From Actinomycetota bacterium (GTDB taxonomy: Bacteria > Actinomycetota > Geothermincolia > Geothermincolales > RBG-13-55-18), in the NCBI GenBank assembly GCA_030019255.1, contig JASEFK010000005.1, forward strand, positions 1-64,000: a stretch of DNA of 64,000 nucleotides, written 5' to 3'. Positions 33,643-42,623 of the stretch are shown one piece after another. Every line of letters begins with the position of its first letter. Within the stretch, counting starts at the first letter, position 1. The position numbers and the translations under genes are program-made. The notes beneath the pieces are model-generated. The model ran no database searches. It was not told where the DNA came from and saw only the letters and a program-made list of their open reading frames with translations.

Positions 33643-34611
33643 CTACCGGCAGCAGCAGCCTTCCGGGATGACCAGGACCCGGTCCCCTATCCTCTCCACA
33701 CGGGCCTCCACCCCGTAGGCCTCCCGGATGGTCTCCGGGTTGATGACCTCCGGCCCGCCCCACTTCAGCACGGCCCCGTCCTTGAGGACGATGAACCGGT
33801 CCGAGTAGCGGAGGGCCAGGTTGAGGTCGTGGATGGCCACCAGGACACAGAGGCCGCCGGACCTGGCCTCCGCGCGCAGGATCTCCATCACCTCCGTTTG
33901 GTTGCGCAGGTCCAGGTTGTTGGTGGGCTCGTCCAGGAGGAGGATGCGGGGCTCCTGGGCCAGGGCCCGGGCGATGACTACCTTCTGCAGCTCCCCTCCG
34001 CTCAGCTCGTCGGTGTAACGCAGGGCGAGATGGGCGAGGCCCAGGCGCTGAAGGATGGCCTCCACCGCCTTTAGGTCTACCGTTTCCACCCCCCAGCTCA
34101 CGTGGGGTTTCCTTCCCAGGAGGACGGCGTCGAAGACGGTCAGGCGGTGGTAGCCGTCGAAACGCTGGGGCACGTAACCCGCCTTCCTGGCCAGCTCCGA
34201 TGGCTTCAGGCGGGACAGGGAGATCCCCTCCACGAGGATGGTCCCCTCCCGGGGCCTGAGCAGCCGGAGCAAGCACTTGAGCAGGGTGCTCTTCCCCGCC
34301 CCGTTGTTCCCCAGCACGGAGCAAACCTCACCGCGCCGCAGGGTGAAGCTCACCCCGCGGAGGACCTCCGCCTGGGGGTAGGAGAAGGAGAGACCCTCCA
34401 CCTCCAGGGCCGGGCCGTCGTGCATCAGGGCCAGACCGTCCTGTGCTGCTCCGGCGTCGCTTCGTGCCGCCGGGAGCGTGAGGTGGAACCCCTCCGCGAC
34501 CTCCGGGTTGCCACCACGGTGTCCGGAGGTGTCCTGCGCTCCTTCACCTTCCCCACCGCCGGTGAGCCGTCCGTTAACATTATTTACCATCCTCCCGCGA
34601 GGTTCCTCCAT
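33643..34611 (-). CDS. FecE/BtuD-type ABC transporter ATPase
   Basis: 322 residues. The ABC domain begins near residue 68 (LEVEGLSFSYPQAEVLRGV). Walker A is LGNNGAGKSTLLK, the signature ELSGGELQKVVIARAL, Walker B ILLLDEPTNNLD. The Gly-rich 65 residues before it are unusual for the family. The start at 34611 lies nine bases past the permease stop, with GGAGGTGA upstream. It powers import of ferric chelates, heme or cobalamin. Confidence 0.9.
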   Translation of the reverse strand: MEEPRGRMVNNVNGRLTGGGEGEGAQDTSGHRGGNPEVAEGFHLTLPAARSDAGAAQDGLALMHDGPALEVEGLSFSYPQAEVLRGVSFTLRRGEVCSVLGNNGAGKSTLLKCLLRLLRPREGTILVEGISLSRLKPSELARKAGYVPQRFDGYHRLTVFDAVLLGRKPHVSWGVETVDLKAVEAILQRLGLAHLALRYTDELSGGELQKVVIARALAQEPRILLLDEPTNNLDLRNQTEVMEILRAEARSGGLCVLVAIHDLNLALRYSDRFIVLKDGAVLKWGGPEVINPETIREAYGVEARVERIGDRVLVIPEGCCCR

Positions 34612-34620
34612 GGCTGCGTG

Positions 34621-35691
34621 TCACCTCCGGTATCCCCGCACCAGCAGGTAGATGAAAAGGGGCGCCCCCATGAAGGAGGTTATGGCCCCCACGGGCAGGA
34701 CCACCGGGGCGATGATGTTGCGCCCCACGGTGTCCGAGGCCAGGAGCAGGAAGGCCCCCGCTACCGCCGACCCCGGCACCAGATAGCGGTAGTCGCCCCC
34801 GATGAGGCGGCGCATGAGGTGGGGAGCCACCAGGCCCACGAAGGCGATGATCCCCAGGAAGGCCACGCAAACCGCGGCCAAAAGGGAGGCCAGGAACATG
34901 CCCGCGAGGCGCAGGCGGTTCACGTTCACCCCCAGGGTCCGAGCCGTGTCATCCCCTGCGGCCATGGCGTTGAGGCTCCAGCGGTTGAGGATAAAGAAGG
35001 CGCACACGGGCAGGGTGACCGCGGCGATGATCGCCAGTTCCTTCCAGGAAGCCCGACCCAGGTCGCCGAAGGTCCAGAAGACGATGGAAGCCACCTGGAC
35101 GTCGCTGGCAAAGTACTGGGTGATGATGGTCCCGGCGGAGAAGAGGGCGCCCATGGCGATCCCGGCGAGAATCATGGCCTCGGGGGTCATCCCCCTGGCC
35201 CGGGCCATGCCCAGGACGATTAGGGTGGTGAGGATGGCCCCCAGGAAGGCGAAGACGGTGACCACGTAGGGGTTGTTTATCCACACCGCGTCCACGGTGG
35301 TACTCTGGGTGGAGCCGGCTCCGAAGGCCACGATGGCCACCGCCGCCCCGAAGGCGGCCCCCTGGGAGATGCCCAGGGTATAGTCGGAGGCCAGGGGGTT
35401 CACCAGCAGGTTCTGCATCACGCAGCCGGCCAGGGAGAGGGCCGCCCCGGCCAGGAGGGCGGCGAGGACGCGCGGCAGGCGGATGTGGAGGACGATGCGC
35501 GAGACGGTGGGGTCGGCCCTGCCCAGGAGGGCGCGGATGACCTCCAGGGGGGAGAGGCCCGCCGAGCCAAGGCCCATGGCCACCACGGCGAGGGCCACGG
35601 TGCCCAGGGCTACGAGGGCAATGACCAGGGTCTTTCTCCTCGCGTATCCCCGGTAAGCGGCGGTGACGGAGGCTACGACGTTCTCTCCCAT
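34621..35691 (-). CDS. FecCD/BtuC-type ABC transporter permease
   Basis: 356 residues with about nine or ten membrane helices. Family marks are IRLPRVLAALLAGAALSLAG, NPLASDYTLGISQGA, and the cytoplasmic coupling loop GLVAPHLMRRLIGGDYRYLVP. It forms the channel of the importer with the adjacent ATPase and binding protein. Confidence 0.9.
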   Translation of the reverse strand: MGENVVASVTAAYRGYARRKTLVIALVALGTVALAVVAMGLGSAGLSPLEVIRALLGRADPTVSRIVLHIRLPRVLAALLAGAALSLAGCVMQNLLVNPLASDYTLGISQGAAFGAAVAIVAFGAGSTQSTTVDAVWINNPYVVTVFAFLGAILTTLIVLGMARARGMTPEAMILAGIAMGALFSAGTIITQYFASDVQVASIVFWTFGDLGRASWKELAIIAAVTLPVCAFFILNRWSLNAMAAGDDTARTLGVNVNRLRLAGMFLASLLAAVCVAFLGIIAFVGLVAPHLMRRLIGGDYRYLVPGSAVAGAFLLLASDTVGRNIIAPVVLPVGAITSFMGAPLFIYLLVRGYRR

Positions 35692-35802
35692 GTATCGCGG
35701 TCACCTCGCTCTACCGCGCAGCCGTTGCACGGCCCATCCGGTTCTCCTTTCCGCCTACCGCGCCGGCCCCAAACGGATTCCCATTCACCCGCCGCGGTGG
35801 AT

Positions 35803-36912
35803 TCACCCGCCGAGGTGGAGGGGCTTGAAGCCGCCGAAGTCCCGGACCATGTCCTCGTAGAGGGGTTTTCCCAGCAGGTACTCGTATATCTCGTCGGCCT
35901 TTGCGACCGGGTCCACGTCCTCGAAGGACTCGGGGAAGATGACCTTACCCATGTAATAGGCGTCGGCGATGGCCGTCTCCACGTTGGTGGTGTAGTAGTT
36001 GTAGGGGAGGTAGCCGTAGACCCGGCCCTCCCGGAAAGCACGGAGGGACTGATAGTAACCGGGGTTCTTGCCGTAGTCCTCCTTGACCATGGCCAGGCCA
36101 CCCTCGTCGATGAAGATGATGTCTGGGTCCCAGGCCAGGAGCTTTTCCTTGTCGATCATCACGCTGCCCTTCTGACCCGTCTCGTCGGCCACGTTGACCG
36201 CGCCGATGGCGGAGAGGGGAGGAAAGTTGGCCTGGGTGCTCTCGATACCGTGGGTACCCTTGAAGCCGATGCCTCCCACATACACCTTCGGCTTCTCCGC
36301 GGTAGGGATATCCTTCGTCCGGGACCGCAGGTCCTCCTGGCAGCCCTGGATGAAATCCACCACCTCCTCGGCCCGCTCGCGGTTCCCGGTGATCTCCCCC
36401 ACCAGCCGGATGGAGCGCAGGAGCTCCTCGTCGAAGGCGCCCGGCTGCCCGTAGCTCAGGACCACCACCGGTATGCCCGTCTGCTGCTGCAGTTCGTCCG
36501 CCTTGGCCGCGTCGACCAGGTAAGCCACGAAGATCACGTCCGGATTCACGCTTATCAACTTCTCGGGATCGGGAGATGAATCCGGTCCTCCCTGCCCGAT
36601 GACCGGGAGCTCCTTGAGCTCGGGGTAGGCCATTATGTAGGGGCGCCCTGTGGTCCACTGCTTCTCCATGTTCTCGATGCCCACCACTTTGTCCGCGGCG
36701 CCCGCGTAGCAGACCAGGCGCAGAGCGCCCGGACCGATGGCGGTCACCCGCTCGGCGGGGACGGTCACCTCCACGCTCCTACCGGCGAGGTCGGTGAAGG
36801 TCCTGGTCCCGGCCTCGGAGGTCCCGCTTTTTTCTCCGCCGCATCCCGTCAGGGAAAGGGCGAGGACCAGCGCCGTGAGTACCGCCGCGATGACAGCCGA
36901 CTTGCTTCTCAT
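35803..36912 (-). CDS. ABC transporter substrate-binding lipoprotein (iron/B12 type)
   Basis: 369 residues. Lipobox LALSLTGC (Cys near 24), then a class III periplasmic-binding-protein fold: RTFTDLAGRSVEVTVPAERV, a long interdomain helix (about 165-200), GGIGFKGTHGIESTQANFPP and AWDPDIIFIDEGG. The family binds ferric siderophores, heme, cobalamin or simple metal ions; the ligand is not evident. The ATG at 36912 is preferred, as GGAGG lies nine bases upstream and directly abuts an in-frame TTG. The 284-base gap upstream separates it from the CooC-like gene. Confidence 0.88.
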   Translation of the reverse strand: MRSKSAVIAAVLTALVLALSLTGCGGEKSGTSEAGTRTFTDLAGRSVEVTVPAERVTAIGPGALRLVCYAGAADKVVGIENMEKQWTTGRPYIMAYPELKELPVIGQGGPDSSPDPEKLISVNPDVIFVAYLVDAAKADELQQQTGIPVVVLSYGQPGAFDEELLRSIRLVGEITGNRERAEEVVDFIQGCQEDLRSRTKDIPTAEKPKVYVGGIGFKGTHGIESTQANFPPLSAIGAVNVADETGQKGSVMIDKEKLLAWDPDIIFIDEGGLAMVKEDYGKNPGYYQSLRAFREGRVYGYLPYNYYTTNVETAIADAYYMGKVIFPESFEDVDPVAKADEIYEYLLGKPLYEDMVRDFGGFKPLHLGG

Positions 36913-37196
36913 CGTCCTCAACCTCCTTCGCTACGCTCCTGCGATTCTTATAATTGACCGATGTCCCCGAACCGGGGACGGACCCTGCGGCCGCGTTCGT
37001 CGCTCCGGCGGCGGGCGCCGTCTGACGACAGTGCGACGTCGCATCTCGGCAGTGAGGTAAAAAGCGGTTTTCCACGGACTGAACGACTTTGAACCCGGTT
37101 CACGCTTGTAAACCCCCAGGGGGGACGATTCGCGCTTCGGATTTCCACCCCACCCCCACTTCACGGCCTTCATCCCCAGTTAACCGGGCCGTGCGG

Positions 37197-37982
37197 TCAT
37201 TTCATGACAATTTCTTCCAACTCGGCAACCAGTTCCCCAAGGGAACCGTCGTGTCGCGCACCCGCGAGGCGAGAACCTTCCAGGCAAACACGGAAGATAT
37301 CGGGGGAGAAGGCGAGCGCGGCGGAGGGACGCAGGTCCGCCGCGGCCAGCATGTCCCGGAGCACGTCCTCCGACTCCCGGTCGGCCTTGTTTATCACTAC
37401 TAGGAAGGGCTTTTCCGCCTCCCGACACAGGCGGGCCGCCTTTTCGGCCAGGAGCACTGCCTCCCGCGAGGGGTCCACCACCAGGAGCACGGCGTCGACT
37501 CCCTCCAGGACGCCCCGGCCGAAGTGCTCGATGCCCGCCTCGGTGTCCACCAGGACCCACTCCTCGGGCTCCACCTGCAGGCTGTTCAGGAATCCCCGGG
37601 CCAGGGCGCCCATGGGACAGGCGCATCCCTCCATGCTGTGCTCTATCTTTCCAATTCTTACCAAGGAGACCTTGCCGCTGGTGGAGACGCACTGCGGGGG
37701 AAGGGATCGCGGGCTGAGGGGTTCCTCGAAGAAGATGGGTCCCTCCCGAACCTCTCCGCGCAGCGCTGAGATCAGCTTCTCCCGAACCGCTCCCTTGCCG
37801 CCCAGCCAGTCCATGACCGTGCTTTCAGGCGACTCCACTCCCAGCATGGCGGGAAGCCCGAGGTTGGACTCGTCGGCGTCCACCACCAGTACCGGGCCGC
37901 GTTCCGAAAGCATCCCGGCCAGGATGCTCACCAGGGTGCTCTTTCCGCTTCCTCCTCTTCCGCACACCAGTATCTTGGGCAT
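37197..37982 (-). CDS. Second CooC-like ATPase
   Basis: 261 residues: KILVCGRGGSGKSTLVSILA (P-loop with Arg-Gly-Gly-Ser in place of the usual Lys-Gly-Gly-Val), DADESNLGLP, a CxC metal motif in MEGCACPMGA, and DTEAGIEHFGRGVLEGVD. It belongs with CooC but to a different branch from the gene at 20733. It is embedded in a metal-importer/methyltransferase cluster, so its client protein may not be CO dehydrogenase. Confidence 0.82.
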   Translation of the reverse strand: MPKILVCGRGGSGKSTLVSILAGMLSERGPVLVVDADESNLGLPAMLGVESPESTVMDWLGGKGAVREKLISALRGEVREGPIFFEEPLSPRSLPPQCVSTSGKVSLVRIGKIEHSMEGCACPMGALARGFLNSLQVEPEEWVLVDTEAGIEHFGRGVLEGVDAVLLVVDPSREAVLLAEKAARLCREAEKPFLVVINKADRESEDVLRDMLAAADLRPSAALAFSPDIFRVCLEGSRLAGARHDGSLGELVAELEEIVMK

Positions 37983-38123
37983 GACCTTACCTCCCGCTCT
38001 TCTGAAAAGGTCTTTATATACAGTTTCTATCCCCGGAAGGCTCCTTCTGGCGAAAGGGCTGAGAACCTCCGCACAGCACGCTTTCCCAGGCGTTGCCGGC
38101 CGAATATCGAAGACGCGACCCCC

Positions 38124-38921
38124 TTAACACGGGTTCGCGTTCTCCGGGAGGGAAGCGGCGGTCGGGAAGCTCCCCGCCTCGCGGCAGCGGATGGTGACCT
38201 CCGGCTTCCGGGCCTCGAGGAGATAACCCTCCCGGCCGTCGCGGATTTCAATTACCTCAAATCCCGCCTCCCGAAACCAGCGGCGCATGGTCGCCTCGTC
38301 GGGCAAAAGATCGCCGCCTACCGCTCCACCCAGGCGGAGGTGCCGGGCATTGATTGTCTCCCGGTCCTCGGTGTGGGAGATGACCGCGCGGCCTCCCGGG
38401 CGGAGGATCCGGAACATCTCGCGGACCGCCCTCCCCTTGTCCGCCACGTGGGGGAAGCAGTTGTGGCAGATCACCAGGTCGAAACTATCGTCCAAGAAGG
38501 GGGTGGCGGCGATGTCCGCCTGCAGGTAGTGCAGGTTAGGGCGCTGCAGCTTGGAGCGGGCCACCTTGAGCATCTCCTCGGCCACGTCCACCGCGCACAC
38601 GCTCCCCTCCTCTCCTACCGCCTCCAGCAGCCGAGGGATGAGGACACCGGTCCCGCAGCCCACGTCCAGCACCCGGGAGCCGGGCTCTATTCCGAGGGAG
38701 AGAACCAGTCTTCGGCTGCGCTCGAGGGTCAAGGCGTCCTGGGTCAGGTCCCAGTCGGCGGCCCGGCGGTTGAAGAACTCCCGTATCTCGTGCGCGTGGG
38801 TCATCGGTTGTTCTTCCCAATCGCTCGGAGGAACATTAAGGATTCCCTCTTCGAGTTCGGAGCGGGACAGCGAGGATGCAACCCGGGCGACCTCTCCCGG
38901 AGGGATTACCACGGCGTCCAT
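38124..38921 (-). CDS. Class I SAM-dependent methyltransferase
   Basis: 265 residues. After about 40 extra residues, the motif FFNRRAADWD and motif I VLDVGCGTGVLIPRLL (about 83-98), VDVAEEMLKVARSK, DLVICHNCFPHV and ILRPGGRAVISHTE mark a class I methyltransferase. The substrate is unknown. AGGAGGTGAT lies about 12 bases before the ATG at 38921; an internal ATG at 38804 begins the family core. It is the first gene after a structured leader with a terminator. Confidence 0.82.
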   Translation of the reverse strand: MDAVVIPPGEVARVASSLSRSELEEGILNVPPSDWEEQPMTHAHEIREFFNRRAADWDLTQDALTLERSRRLVLSLGIEPGSRVLDVGCGTGVLIPRLLEAVGEEGSVCAVDVAEEMLKVARSKLQRPNLHYLQADIAATPFLDDSFDLVICHNCFPHVADKGRAVREMFRILRPGGRAVISHTEDRETINARHLRLGGAVGGDLLPDEATMRRWFREAGFEVIEIRDGREGYLLEARKPEVTIRCREAGSFPTAASLPENANPC

Positions 38922-38965
38922 GCGGCCTTATCACCTCCTTGAGCGGCAATGTCCGTGGCTTGGCC

Positions 38966-39001
38966 AAAATAAAAACCACGAAGGTCCGCGACCTTCGTGG
39001 T
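38966..39001 (-). terminator. Intrinsic terminator in the methyltransferase leader
   Basis: On the minus strand accacgaaggtc-gcg-gaccttcgtggt is a perfect 12-bp stem with a 3-base loop, followed by TTTTATTTT. It lies 45 bases upstream of the methyltransferase start, so it would block the whole operon unless relieved. Confidence 0.85.
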
Positions 39002-39110
39002 CACTCGTTCCGTGGCTCTCTCTTACCCGGGCTCTGCGGCCCTTTCTCCGGCGGCTCCCCACCGCCGTCATGTTTCCAGATCATAGGATAACATGGGGAA
39101 AAGGGAAAAT
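39002..39110 (-). promoter_or_regulatory. Promoter and structured 5' leader (candidate riboswitch or attenuator)
   Basis: On the minus strand a perfect TTGACA (39110-39105) is followed, after about 19 bases, by TATCCT, a plausible promoter. The leader then has two GC hairpins, GGCGG-tggggag-CCGCC and GGGC-cgcaga-GCCC, and the strand GAGCCACGGAACGAGTGACC just before the terminator. No ORF or known aptamer was recognised. Confidence 0.55.
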
Positions 39111-39287
39111 GTCAAGCGATGTCATCAACCGGGGCATCGAATTGTAGTCGTGCCCTCGATCCTCGATGGCTTGGTCGTAGGAGAGCGACCTCCTTGCGCG
39201 TCGCTCGAAGGTCGAAGATACGGCCCCCTCAGGGTGACCGAAAATCGAAGATGTGGCTTCAAAGGTCGCGGTAGTTCCCGGCCAGGT

Positions 39288-39317
39288 TTGCGCCAGTGTT
39301 GACGGCGGTGTTATCAT
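39288..39317 (+). promoter_or_regulatory. Likely promoter of the cobalamin-riboswitch operon
   Basis: TTGCGC (39288-39293), an 18-base spacer, and TATCAT (39312-39317). Transcription would start about 20 bases before the aptamer. Confidence 0.45.
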
Positions 39318-39343
39318 GTCTTCGTTCGGGGTTGACAACCGCA

Positions 39344-39507
39344 TAACATGCCGGCCGGGTTCGCAAGATTAAAAGGGAAGTCGGTGAGAATCCGACACGG
39401 TAGCGCCGCTGTGACCGGGGAGCGAAGCCCCAACGATCCCACTGGCGAAAGCCGGGAAGGGGGGGCGGAGCGATGATCCGGAAGTCAGAAGACCTGCCCG
39501 GCATGGG
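39344..39507 (+). promoter_or_regulatory. Cobalamin riboswitch
   Basis: All core elements are present in order: an outer P1 strand acatgccgg pairing with cccggcatg near 39497-39505; aaaagggaagtcggtgagaa; the conserved gccgctgtgacc; actggcgaaagccgggaagg; and the B12 box agtcagaagacctgcc at about 39483-39498. It senses adenosylcobalamin or another corrinoid and should switch off the genes downstream when the ligand is plentiful. Confidence 0.95.
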
Positions 39508-39549
39508 TCAGTGAGCTCTCCGCCTTAGAGAGATTCTGACGGAAGTGTC

Positions 39550-39585
39550 ATCTCCTCTCTCGAAGCGAGAGAGGAGATTTTTTAT
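39550..39585 (+). terminator. Riboswitch expression-platform terminator
   Basis: atctcctctctcg-aag-cgagagaggagat is a perfect 13-bp stem followed by tttttt. It lies about 45 bases after the aptamer. The sequence ctctccgccttagagaga just before it could contribute to an alternative pairing. Confidence 0.92.
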
Positions 39586-39971
39586 CTTTCGGGGGCTGAG
39601 AGCATCAGCCGGTCGATGTCGCTGGGGATGGGCGGGGCAAACTGGGATTATCCATCGAGGTCACTGGGTTCCCGGTGGCAGAAATCACGTCCTCGAGAGA
39701 GTAGAAGCCCACGGGCACAAGTCGGGCAGGGAGGACCGAGCGCCCAGGGCGTGCCCTCCACGGCTCCGCCAACTTAACCCCCACTTCGGTATCGGGCCGG
39801 ACGGGACGGGAGTGGCGCAAGAGAGGGAGTGGCACGGAAGGGGCGGGTCATCGCGGAAGTAGGAAAGCGCATGATCGCGAGGTAGAGGCAGGAGGAGTCG
39901 AGGAGGAAGAAGAGAATGGGCTCAGCTGCCTATTCGACAGCAGGGGAGTGATTCATATGGAGGAGGCGGAA
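39586..39971. other. Leader between riboswitch terminator and first gene
   Basis: About 385 bases, GC-rich, with no ORF that has a ribosome site. No second aptamer recognised. Confidence 0.5.
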
Positions 39972-42623
39972 ATGAAAGGTTGGCTGCGGAAAGACGAATT
40001 CCCCACCGAGAGCTCGGAAGCACGTTTCCGGGCGGGGAGGAAAGGTCACGGGGTGAGGAGGAGGCGGATTCCAACCGTCCTCCACACGTCGTTTATCCTG
40101 ACCCTTTTCATCCTTTCCTTCCTTATCCCCGTGGCGGTCGGGCTGCGGACGGAAAGGGCTTTCGCCCAGCCGGGCGAGCTCATCTTCGAGAGTGCGGATT
40201 ACGACATCAAGGACGGCACCGCCCCCACGGTGGTGAACGGGAAGGCCTACCTCTTCGCCGGCGAGGATCCCTGGACACTTCCCGGAACCAACAGCAAGGT
40301 GGTGGCCCTGGACGCCTCCGACGGTGACCTTGTCTGGGAGACGGAGCTGGAGTGGGCGGGGGGCATGGGGTCCAAGGCCCGACCCCTGGCGGACTCGGGA
40401 TGGCTCTACATCGGTTGTGGAAAGTCGGTTTACTGTTTGATGGCGGACAATGGGGCCAAGGTCTGGGCTAGGGACATCACCCCAGAGGGAGCGGGCTCGG
40501 TCAACTCCGTGATCATCACCGACCCGGTGATGTACACCAATGCCTCCGGCAAAAAGGTGGTGGTGGTCGGAGATTACGTCTACGGGGCCTACGTGGGCCT
40601 GGACGCGGCCGACGGCACCATACTCTGGCGGTATGCCCTGGACGACAACACCTCGGCCATCGGAGCGCCCGGGGTGGACGACGCGAACGACCGCCTCTAC
40701 GTGCCCCAGCACACTTCCTTCGGGTTCCCGGTTAACGGTAAGGTGCACTGCCTGGACGTGTCCGGCGCTTCCCCGGTCAAGAAATGGGAATACAAGACTT
40801 CCTACGACGTGGCCGGCGGTATCGCCGTCCACCAGAGAAAGCTCTTCTTCAGTGACTTCGCCTACGGCGGGCTGAGGAGCAAGTTCTATTGTCTGGAGGA
40901 TCAGGGCGATTCCGCCTCCCTCCTCTGGAGCGCCGAGGTCTGGGGTTCCTCCGGTACGCCCCTGGTGGAGGAGAACAGCGAAACCGTTTACTTCTGCGGC
41001 AACGACTACTCCGTGGGCGGGAACCACTTCTACGCCTATGACATGACTACCGGCAACCTGCTCTGGGACAACCCCAACTGGGGGGCCTACAACGGCAATT
41101 GCTCGCTATCCCCGAGCACCGGATACCTGTACGCCGGGAGCTTCGACACCACGGCCTGGGCGCACAATAAGGGTCTGGCGGCCATGGATCCCTTGACCGG
41201 GAGCGAGCTCTGGTACGTGACCAGCAAGGGCGGCGGGGACCCCGTGGTGGTGGATGGCGTGGTCTACAGCACCGCCGACGGAAGGCTTTACGCCTACCGT
41301 GAGTATGTCCCCTCAACCTTCGACTGGTACTTCGCCGAGGGTTACACCGGGGATGGCTTCGACGAATTCCTGTGCCTGGCCAACCCCGGCGCGACGCCGG
41401 AGGATGATGCTCGAGTGGAGGTGACCTATATCTTCAACGGGGGCCGGCCTCCGGAGACGAAGAATCTCCAGGTGCCCGGCGGTACCCGGAGCACCGTCTA
41501 CGTCAACGCGGCAGTGGGAGGGGGCGAGGAGGTCTCCGTAAAGGTGGTCTCCGACAAGCCGCTGGTGGCCGAACGCCCGGTGTACTTCAACTACCAAGGT
41601 ACGGCCAATCGCAACTGGACGGGCGGCCACTGCGTGGTGGGCGCCGACGCCCCCTCCAAAGAGTGGTACTTCGCCGAGGGCTACACCGGCGACGGCTTCG
41701 AGGAGTACCTCACCCTGGCCAATCCCAGTAACCAGCTGGCAACCGTTCAGGTGACCTACCTTTACAACGGGGAGGACCCGGTGATCAAGCCCTACACGGT
41801 GGGTGCCAACTCCCGCCGCACCCTCAATGTCAACCAGGAGGCGGGAGCGGGCAAGGAGCTGGGCATCAAGGTGAATAGCGACCAGCCCATCCTGGCCGAA
41901 CGCCCGGTGTACTTCAACTACCAAGGTACGGCCAATCGCAACTGGACGGGCGGCCACTGCGTGGTGGGCGCCGACGCCCCCTCCAAAGAGTGGTACTTCG
42001 CCGAGGGCTACACCGGCGACGGCTTCGAGGAGTACCTCACCCTGGCCAATCCCAGTAACCAGCCGGCAACCGTTCAGGTGACCTACCTTTACAACGGGGA
42101 GGACCCGGTGATCAAGCCCTACGCGGTGGGTGCCAACTCCCGCCGCACCCTCAATGTCAACCAGGAGGCGGGAGCGGGCAAGGAGCTGGGCATCAAGGTG
42201 AATAGCGACCGGCCCATCCTGGCCGAACGCCCGGTGTACTTCAACTACGGTGGCAAGTGGACCGGTGGCTCCTGCGTGGCGGGAGCGAAGATGGCCGCGA
42301 ACTTCTGGTGCCTGGCGGAGGGCTATACCGACCTCAACTTCGACGAGTACATATGCATATCCAACCCGGGGAAGGAGGACGCCTGGGTGGCTGGCGTGCC
42401 ACTATTCGGAGGCGGTGAACCCTTCAACCTGGTGGTGGAGGCGGGCAGAAGGCAAACCGTGATCCTGCACAGCGACGAAAGCGTGGAACGCGCCTATGCC
42501 CTCTATTCCGACCGGGGGGTGGTGGTAGAGCGGTCTACTTACTTCAACTACCAGGGATTCGCGGCCAGCAACTGGGATGGCGGACACTGCACCCTGGGGG
42601 CTGCCATGCGGGATATATATTGA
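39972..42623 (+). CDS. Secreted PQQ-like beta-propeller protein with four C-terminal WYFAEGYT repeats
   Basis: About 883 residues. A late signal segment (SFILTLFILSFLIPVAVGL, about 45-63) is followed by a beta-propeller (about 70-440) with repeats such as KVVALDASDGDLVWE and GLDAADGTILWRY. Four modules of about 109 residues then start at WYFAEGYTGDGF (near 452, 565, 674) and a diverged WCLAEGYTDLNF (near 779), each with AERPVYFNY and GGHC. The middle two are almost identical in DNA. It probably works at the cell surface. GGAGGAGG precedes the ATG at 39972; 39957 is possible. As the first gene under the cobalamin riboswitch it may help capture corrinoids; that is inference. Confidence 0.8.
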   Translation: MKGWLRKDEFPTESSEARFRAGRKGHGVRRRRIPTVLHTSFILTLFILSFLIPVAVGLRTERAFAQPGELIFESADYDIKDGTAPTVVNGKAYLFAGEDPWTLPGTNSKVVALDASDGDLVWETELEWAGGMGSKARPLADSGWLYIGCGKSVYCLMADNGAKVWARDITPEGAGSVNSVIITDPVMYTNASGKKVVVVGDYVYGAYVGLDAADGTILWRYALDDNTSAIGAPGVDDANDRLYVPQHTSFGFPVNGKVHCLDVSGASPVKKWEYKTSYDVAGGIAVHQRKLFFSDFAYGGLRSKFYCLEDQGDSASLLWSAEVWGSSGTPLVEENSETVYFCGNDYSVGGNHFYAYDMTTGNLLWDNPNWGAYNGNCSLSPSTGYLYAGSFDTTAWAHNKGLAAMDPLTGSELWYVTSKGGGDPVVVDGVVYSTADGRLYAYREYVPSTFDWYFAEGYTGDGFDEFLCLANPGATPEDDARVEVTYIFNGGRPPETKNLQVPGGTRSTVYVNAAVGGGEEVSVKVVSDKPLVAERPVYFNYQGTANRNWTGGHCVVGADAPSKEWYFAEGYTGDGFEEYLTLANPSNQLATVQVTYLYNGEDPVIKPYTVGANSRRTLNVNQEAGAGKELGIKVNSDQPILAERPVYFNYQGTANRNWTGGHCVVGADAPSKEWYFAEGYTGDGFEEYLTLANPSNQPATVQVTYLYNGEDPVIKPYAVGANSRRTLNVNQEAGAGKELGIKVNSDRPILAERPVYFNYGGKWTGGSCVAGAKMAANFWCLAEGYTDLNFDEYICISNPGKEDAWVAGVPLFGGGEPFNLVVEAGRRQTVILHSDESVERAYALYSDRGVVVERSTYFNYQGFAASNWDGGHCTLGAAMRDIY
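41571..42224 (+). repeat. Two near-identical 327-bp tandem units inside the repeat protein
   Basis: Units 41571-41897 and 41898-42224 keep the reading frame (109 codons) and differ at only a few bases, for example cagctggcaacc/cagccggcaacc and tacacggtg/tacgcggtg. Recent duplication or gene conversion is likely. Confidence 0.9.
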
